The translations under genes and the position numbers were made by a program. DNA of 64,000 nt from JAGNLV01 sp964612145 (lineage in GTDB: Bacteria > Zixibacteria > MSB-5A5 > GN15 > FEB-12). Below the pieces are notes generated by a model. The model saw nothing but the letters and a program-made list of their open reading frames with translations. It ran no database searches and was not told the origin of the DNA. The DNA lies in contig CAZTBP010000003.1 in assembly GCA_964612145.1 (NCBI GenBank), forward strand, positions 1-64,000, in the 5' to 3' direction. Below are positions 60,546 through 64,000 of this stretch, piece by piece; position 1 is the stretch's first letter, and each line of letters starts with the position of its first letter.

Positions 60546-60752
60546 TGGTGGTCTCCGGATTTTTCGGTCCTTGCTATAGGGTTAAGTCAATTGCAGGGAG
60601 AATGCAAATGGAAATGGCTCGGGGTGTAAGCAGGTTTCGCCAGGGTATTGGATTATTGCCATAGATTTTGCCATTCTTGTCTATTGGTCGGGTCAGGATG
60701 GGGTGGGTTAAGTCGTGATAAATCAGCGAGTTGAGGTGGTTCGAGGCGGGTG

Positions 60753-60767
60753 GGCACGAATCCTGCA
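60753..60767 (+). promoter_or_regulatory. Sigma-54-like promoter ahead of the flagellin gene
   Basis: GGCACG (60753-60758) and CTGCA (60763-60767) place GG (-24) and GC (-12) exactly ten bases apart, as in TGGCACG-N4-TTGCA; two specified bases mismatch. Transcription would start about 60778, giving a 40-base leader to the ATG at 60818. Flagellin genes are often sigma-54 controlled. The rest of 60546-60817 shows no gene. Confidence 0.55.
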
Positions 60768-60817
60768 TGGATATGACGTGGCTGGACGAAAAGGGGTGCC
60801 GGCTGAAAGGGATTATT

Positions 60818-61585
60818 ATGAGCTTAGGTGTACATATTAATAGGGGTACCTGGGATCTAGTCCGGCATCTTAATGCCGGCGAACTGGCGCTGTATTCCTC
60901 GATGGAGAAGTTGTCCTCGGGTTTGAAGATCAACCGGGCCTCAGACGGGCCGACGGTGCTGGTGGTCTCAGAAAGGCTTCGGGCGCAGATAGCGTCGCTT
61001 AATCAAGAGGTGGAGAATCTGTACAACCAGGGGCACCAATACGAGTATGCCTCGTCGACAGCAATGCAGCTTCGGTCCAACCTGAGTGATTTGCAGCTAG
61101 TGGCAGTGGGGGCGTCCAATGAGGCTCTTAATGATGAGGCGATGCAGGCGGCGTATGACAGCACGGCACAGAATATAGTCGCGAGTTACAATCATATAGT
61201 TCGGACGGCGACCTATAACGGGAAGCCGTTGTTTGATGGTTCGGAGGCGGCGTTAGCCTCGGTGAGTGCGCTTGAGGGGATAGATTTTTCCAGTCCGGAG
61301 GCGGTGGCGGGATCGATGGAAGTGATTGAGCAGGCGACGAGGGAACTGGATCAGGTACAGATAGAATTGGGGGCGATGCAAAAGAACCAGATAGATTCTC
61401 AGCGGGCATCTTTGGAAACTACGAAGCAGAATCTGGTGGCGGCCGAGAGTCGGCTGCGTGATGCGGATTTTGTGATGGAGTACACGAACTTTTTAGCGGA
61501 ATCGGTGCGGATGCGGATGGGTGTGGCGCTGTTGGCTCATTCGCGGATCAATGCCGAGGCCGTGCTTTCAATGCTGGACTCCTAA
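60818..61585 (+). CDS. Short flagellin (D0/D1 domains only)
   Basis: 255 aa from ATG 60818, chosen because the leader from 60731 is not flagellin-like and overlaps the sigma-54 site. N-terminal D0/D1: SMEKLSSGLKINRASDGPTV and VSERLRAQIASLNQEVENLY. C-terminal: LVAAESRLRDADFVMEYTNF and AVLSMLDS. There is no variable D2/D3 insert, so it is shorter than typical flagellins, like some FlgL-type or minor flagellins. No other flagellar gene is in the window. It is bounded by a terminator 50 bp downstream. Confidence 0.88.
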   Translation: MSLGVHINRGTWDLVRHLNAGELALYSSMEKLSSGLKINRASDGPTVLVVSERLRAQIASLNQEVENLYNQGHQYEYASSTAMQLRSNLSDLQLVAVGASNEALNDEAMQAAYDSTAQNIVASYNHIVRTATYNGKPLFDGSEAALASVSALEGIDFSSPEAVAGSMEVIEQATRELDQVQIELGAMQKNQIDSQRASLETTKQNLVAAESRLRDADFVMEYTNFLAESVRMRMGVALLAHSRINAEAVLSMLDS

Positions 61586-61634
61586 GCTCCTTCTCCCCGT
61601 AGCAGGCAATAGGATTGCCCCCTGTTTGCACCAG

Positions 61635-61665
61635 CCGCCGGGTCCCCCGCCCGGCGGTTCTTTTT
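61635..61665 (+). terminator. Intrinsic terminator of the flagellin gene
   Basis: CCGCCGGG (61635-61642) pairs with CCCGGCGG (61650-61657) over 8 bp, followed by TTCTTTTT. Confidence 0.9.
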
Positions 61666-61673
61666 ATGGGCAG

Positions 61674-61699
61674 AAAAAAACCGCCCGGAGGCGGTTTTT
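61674..61699. terminator. Bidirectional terminator between flagellin and rpmB
   Basis: CCGCC (61681-61685) and GGCGG (61690-61694) form the stem, flanked by seven A on the left and five T on the right. The A-run gives a T-run on the minus strand, so it can end rpmB as well as the plus-strand transcript. Confidence 0.85.
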
Positions 61700-61738
61700 G
61701 GGTCGGGACAGTTGTCCCGTGAAATTCGGAGTATCTGC

Positions 61739-61984
61739 TTACGCCTCGGTCTCGGTGTTGAGTACGCGAGAGAGGTAGTGGGAGCGACGACCACGGATGT
61801 TCTTGGTCACCTTGCCGGCCTTGAGGCAGGAGGTGCAGACCTGGATCCGTTTGGGTGCGCCGTTGACGAGCGCCCGGACGGGCTGCAGGTTGGGGTAGAA
61901 CCGCCGCTTGGTCTTATTATTCGCGTGGGATACGTTGTTTCCCGACGCCGGCCGTTTGCCGCAAACTTCACATACTTTCGCCAT
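61739..61984 (-). CDS. rpmB: Large-subunit ribosomal protein bL28
   Basis: 81 aa. Starts MAKVCEVCGKRPASGNNVSH with the two CxxC motifs of the zinc-binding L28 form (CEVC, and CTSC in IQVCTSCLKAG). Blocks NKTKRRFYPNLQPV and KVTKNIRG are typical. It is a 50S structural protein. AAGGAG lies ten bases upstream of its start on the minus strand. Confidence 0.97.
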   Translation of the reverse strand: MAKVCEVCGKRPASGNNVSHANNKTKRRFYPNLQPVRALVNGAPKRIQVCTSCLKAGKVTKNIRGRRSHYLSRVLNTETEA

Positions 61985-62017
61985 TGCTAATTGTCTCCTT
62001 TCGAGCCAGAGCCTTCT

Positions 62018-62045
62018 AATTTAGCCAATAATTTGTCAAAGGCAA
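62018..62045 (-). promoter_or_regulatory. Candidate rpmB promoter
   Basis: On the minus strand TTGCCT (62045-62040), 17-base spacer, TAAATT (62023-62018). A second nearby TTGACA could serve as an alternative -35. Transcription would begin near 62010, leaving a short leader with AAGGAG before rpmB. Confidence 0.4.
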
Positions 62046-62149
62046 GAGCTTTTTCACCCAGGCTCGTCCACTTTGGGGATAACATCGGCAGGGTGGCCCG
62101 GTTCCGAAAAAGGGGGGTGAATGCGGTGATGCGGGGGTAGTTTGTTGGT

Positions 62150-62178
62150 TTGACTCGGGGGAATCGATTGTCTATACT
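62150..62178 (+). promoter_or_regulatory. serS promoter
   Basis: TTGACT (62150-62155), 17-base spacer, TATACT (62173-62178), both boxes one base from consensus. Start near 62185; leader about 50 bases to serS. No T-box-like leader is visible. Confidence 0.75.
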
Positions 62179-62235
62179 TGGGAAACCCGATTGGCCCGAA
62201 ATAGCTATAATTGATTAGCAGGACAGTAATTACAG

Positions 62236-63495
62236 ATGCTTGACATTAGATTCATCAGAGAAAACCCGGATGCGGTCAAGGCCGGGATCGGCAAGAAAAA
62301 CGACAAGTCGGATATTGACGCTCTGTTGGCGGTCGATGAGCAGCGGCGCGAGATTATCCAACAGACCGAGGCGCTGAAAGCGGACCGGAATCGTGTATCG
62401 GCAGAGATAGCCAGGAAAAAGAAGGCCAAAGAGCCGGCCGATGACATAATCGCGGAGATGCGAGAGGTGGGGCAGAAGATCAGCGCGCTGGATGAGAAGC
62501 TGCGTGAAGTCGAGGCCGATTTGCATGAGCGGTTGTCGTGGATTCCGAATATCCCGCATTCGGAGGCGCCGGTCGGCGGCGAAGAGGATATGAAGGTTGT
62601 CCGGACCTGGGGGGAGCCGGAGAGAAGAGATTTTGACGTCCTGCCGCACTGGGAAATTGGAGAGAAGTTAGGGATTCTGGATATTCCGGCGGCGACGAAG
62701 GTGTCCGGTTCCGGGTTTTATGCGCTTCGGGGGGCAGGAGCGCGGCTTCAGCGGGCGCTGGTAGCATTTATGCTGGATACGCATACGGTGGATGGATTTG
62801 TTGAGCATGCGGCGCCGTTTATTGTCAATGAGGAGACGATGTTCGGGACGGGGCAGTTGCCGAAGATGGCGGAGGATATGTACCGGACCGAGGACAATAT
62901 GTGGCTGATTCCGACGGCGGAGGTGTCGCTGACGAATTTGTATCGGGAGGAGATTTTAGATTATCAGAAGCTTCCGATTTATATGGTGGGTCACTCGCCG
63001 TGTTTCCGTCGGGAGGCGGGTGCGGCCGGGAAGGACACGCGGGGGATGATCCGGGTGCACCAGTTTGACAAGGTGGAGATGGTGAAGATTGTGCGGCCGG
63101 AGGAATCGTATAAAGAGCTGGAGTCACTGGTGACGCAGGCGGAGAAGATACTCCAGGCGCTGAATATACCGTACCGGGTGGGGGAGCTGGCGACGGGTGA
63201 TCTGTCGTTTGCGGCGGCACGTTGTTATGATATCGAGTTGTGGTCGGCGGGTGTTGAGCGGTGGCTGGAGATATCATCGTGTTCGAATTTCGAGGATTTT
63301 CAGGCGCGGCGGATGAATTGTCGGTTCCGCGACGAGGAGAAGAAGGTGCGGCACCCACACACGTTAAACGGGTCGGGGACGGCGCTGGCGCGGCTGATCC
63401 CGGCCATTTTGGAGAATTATCAGAACGCCGACGGTTCGGTGAGTGTCCCCGAGGTGCTGCAACCGTACATGGGCGGCGTGACGAAGATCGGCTGA
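62236..63495 (+). CDS. serS: Seryl-tRNA synthetase
   Basis: 419 aa. N-terminal coiled-coil arm (residues 30-100, e.g. QQTEALKADRNRVSAEIARK) and class II core: motif 1 region (YALRGAGARLQRALVAFMLD), motif 2 (FRREAGAAGKDTRGMIRVHQ) and motif 3 (LNGSGTALARLIPAILENYQ). The ISSCSNFEDFQARRMNCRFR segment before motif 3 is SerS-specific. Charges tRNA-Ser. Ends in TGATG with the next gene. Confidence 0.97.
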   Translation: MLDIRFIRENPDAVKAGIGKKNDKSDIDALLAVDEQRREIIQQTEALKADRNRVSAEIARKKKAKEPADDIIAEMREVGQKISALDEKLREVEADLHERLSWIPNIPHSEAPVGGEEDMKVVRTWGEPERRDFDVLPHWEIGEKLGILDIPAATKVSGSGFYALRGAGARLQRALVAFMLDTHTVDGFVEHAAPFIVNEETMFGTGQLPKMAEDMYRTEDNMWLIPTAEVSLTNLYREEILDYQKLPIYMVGHSPCFRREAGAAGKDTRGMIRVHQFDKVEMVKIVRPEESYKELESLVTQAEKILQALNIPYRVGELATGDLSFAAARCYDIELWSAGVERWLEISSCSNFEDFQARRMNCRFRDEEKKVRHPHTLNGSGTALARLIPAILENYQNADGSVSVPEVLQPYMGGVTKIG

Positions 63496-64000
63496 TGCCA
63501 CGTACAGGACAAAGACGCGGGTTGACCAATCGGTTGTACGTTGGCAAATCGACGTTTTTTAAGGTCTTTTTGCTGGGCGGAGTGGTTGTAATCTCCCTGG
63601 TATTTATCTGGTACACGTTTGATCTGATCGAGAAGCTCAAGGAGGGGACCCGGAGCCAGGTCGAGAAGTACGTCAAGATGTGGCAGTTGGCGGCGAGTTC
63701 GGATACATCGGGCGAGGAACTTCAGTTCATATTCGACGAGATCATTGTCAAAGCAGACTTTCCGATTATTGTGCTGGATGCGGATCGCAATCCAATTCAT
63801 TGGCGGAACATTGAGGGGATAGAGCCGACCGACAACACGCCGCAGGCGATCGATGAGTTGCGGTCGCGGGCGCGGGAGATGGCCGAGACGAACGAGGAGT
63901 TTCCGCTGGTGTTTGGTGAGGGGCATGTCAATTATTTCCTGTACGGCAATACGAAGGCGATCGAGCAGCTCCAGATGATGCCGTTTATTGAGATCGGGAT
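63495..64000 (+). CDS. N-terminus of a probable membrane sensor histidine kinase (cut by window end)
   Basis: The frame is open from ATG 63495 (one-base overlap with serS) to the last base, so the gene continues past the window. A membrane helix (FFKVFLLGGVVVISLVFIWY, residues 21-40) follows a basic tail. A PAS-like sensor domain starts near residue 75 (ELQFIFDEIIVKADFPIIVL, DADRNPIHWRNIEGIE). No kinase domain is yet reached, so the histidine-kinase call is inferred from this layout. Confidence 0.6.
   Translation, partial: MPRTGQRRGLTNRLYVGKSTFFKVFLLGGVVVISLVFIWYTFDLIEKLKEGTRSQVEKYVKMWQLAASSDTSGEELQFIFDEIIVKADFPIIVLDADRNPIHWRNIEGIEPTDNTPQAIDELRSRAREMAETNEEFPLVFGEGHVNYFLYGNTKAIEQLQMMPFIEIG

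Overview
The window looks like one scaffold piece from a GC-rich (roughly 60%), diderm bacterium of an uncultured lineage. The best guess is the FCB/Zixibacteria neighbourhood, but no rRNA is present and this cannot be proved here. Evidence for an outer membrane and peptidoglycan: Lnt apolipoprotein N-acyltransferase, a complete division and cell-wall (dcw) cluster, a MurE with the meso-diaminopimelate motif DNPR, and secreted proteins with C-terminal FlgD/T9SS-like sorting domains. An archaeal-type phosphoglycerate mutase (ApgM) and a DRG/TGS-type GTPase fit such a lineage. Genes are tightly packed, mostly on +, with many ATGA/TGATG start-stop overlaps.

Layout. 1-2316: a large surface-type protein (three 240-bp repeats plus a FISUMP/C-type-lectin-like C-terminus), a hairpin, and the first 40 codons of an Avd four-helix-bundle gene. 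Together these are the front half of a diversity-generating retroelement (DGR). It is interrupted by hairpin repeats and a 100-N assembly gap, and no reverse transcriptase is visible. 2317-6668: TGS GTPase, two unknown membrane proteins (the second in an AT-richer island) and an exported NAGPA-type protein. 6861-11876: a DUF438/hemerythrin/PAS and DUF1858 pair, panC, GNAT, Nudix, panD and a nucleotidyltransferase. 12033-14823: small envelope proteins, rsfS, and rho with a terminator. 14948-17564: small membrane and secreted proteins, an FCP1-like phosphatase and a YCF48-like protein. 17715-21509: ftsE-ftsX-envC-like-holB. 21558-27794: ricT-like, metG, tatD, rsmA, pdxJ and an RluD-type synthase. 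27833-31985: small carbonic-anhydrase-like protein, decayed gene, methyltransferase, purM, apgM. 32077-41345: lnt, a secreted propeller protein, a FemAB/GNAT plus two glycosyltransferases, and a gingipain-like C25 protease. 41693-58213: promoter with MraZ-type boxes and the dcw operon mraZ-rsmH-ftsL-ftsI-murE-murF-mraY-murD-ftsW-murG-murC-ftsQ-ftsA-ftsZ (no murB or ddl). 58286-64000: lipoprotein, membrane-anchored reductive-dehalogenase-like protein, DinB-like protein, a short orphan flagellin with a sigma-54-like promoter, rpmB, serS and the start of a probable sensor kinase.

Most of the window is housekeeping: cell division and wall synthesis, translation (metG, serS, rpmB, rsmA, rsfS) and cofactors (panC/panD, pdxJ). 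The unusual parts are the DGR fragment, the AUU-start candidate for murE, the lone flagellin, the RdhA-like protein and the hairpin repeats at the gap. No tRNA, rRNA, CRISPR array or transposase was found. All calls are by reading and family knowledge; no database search was run.
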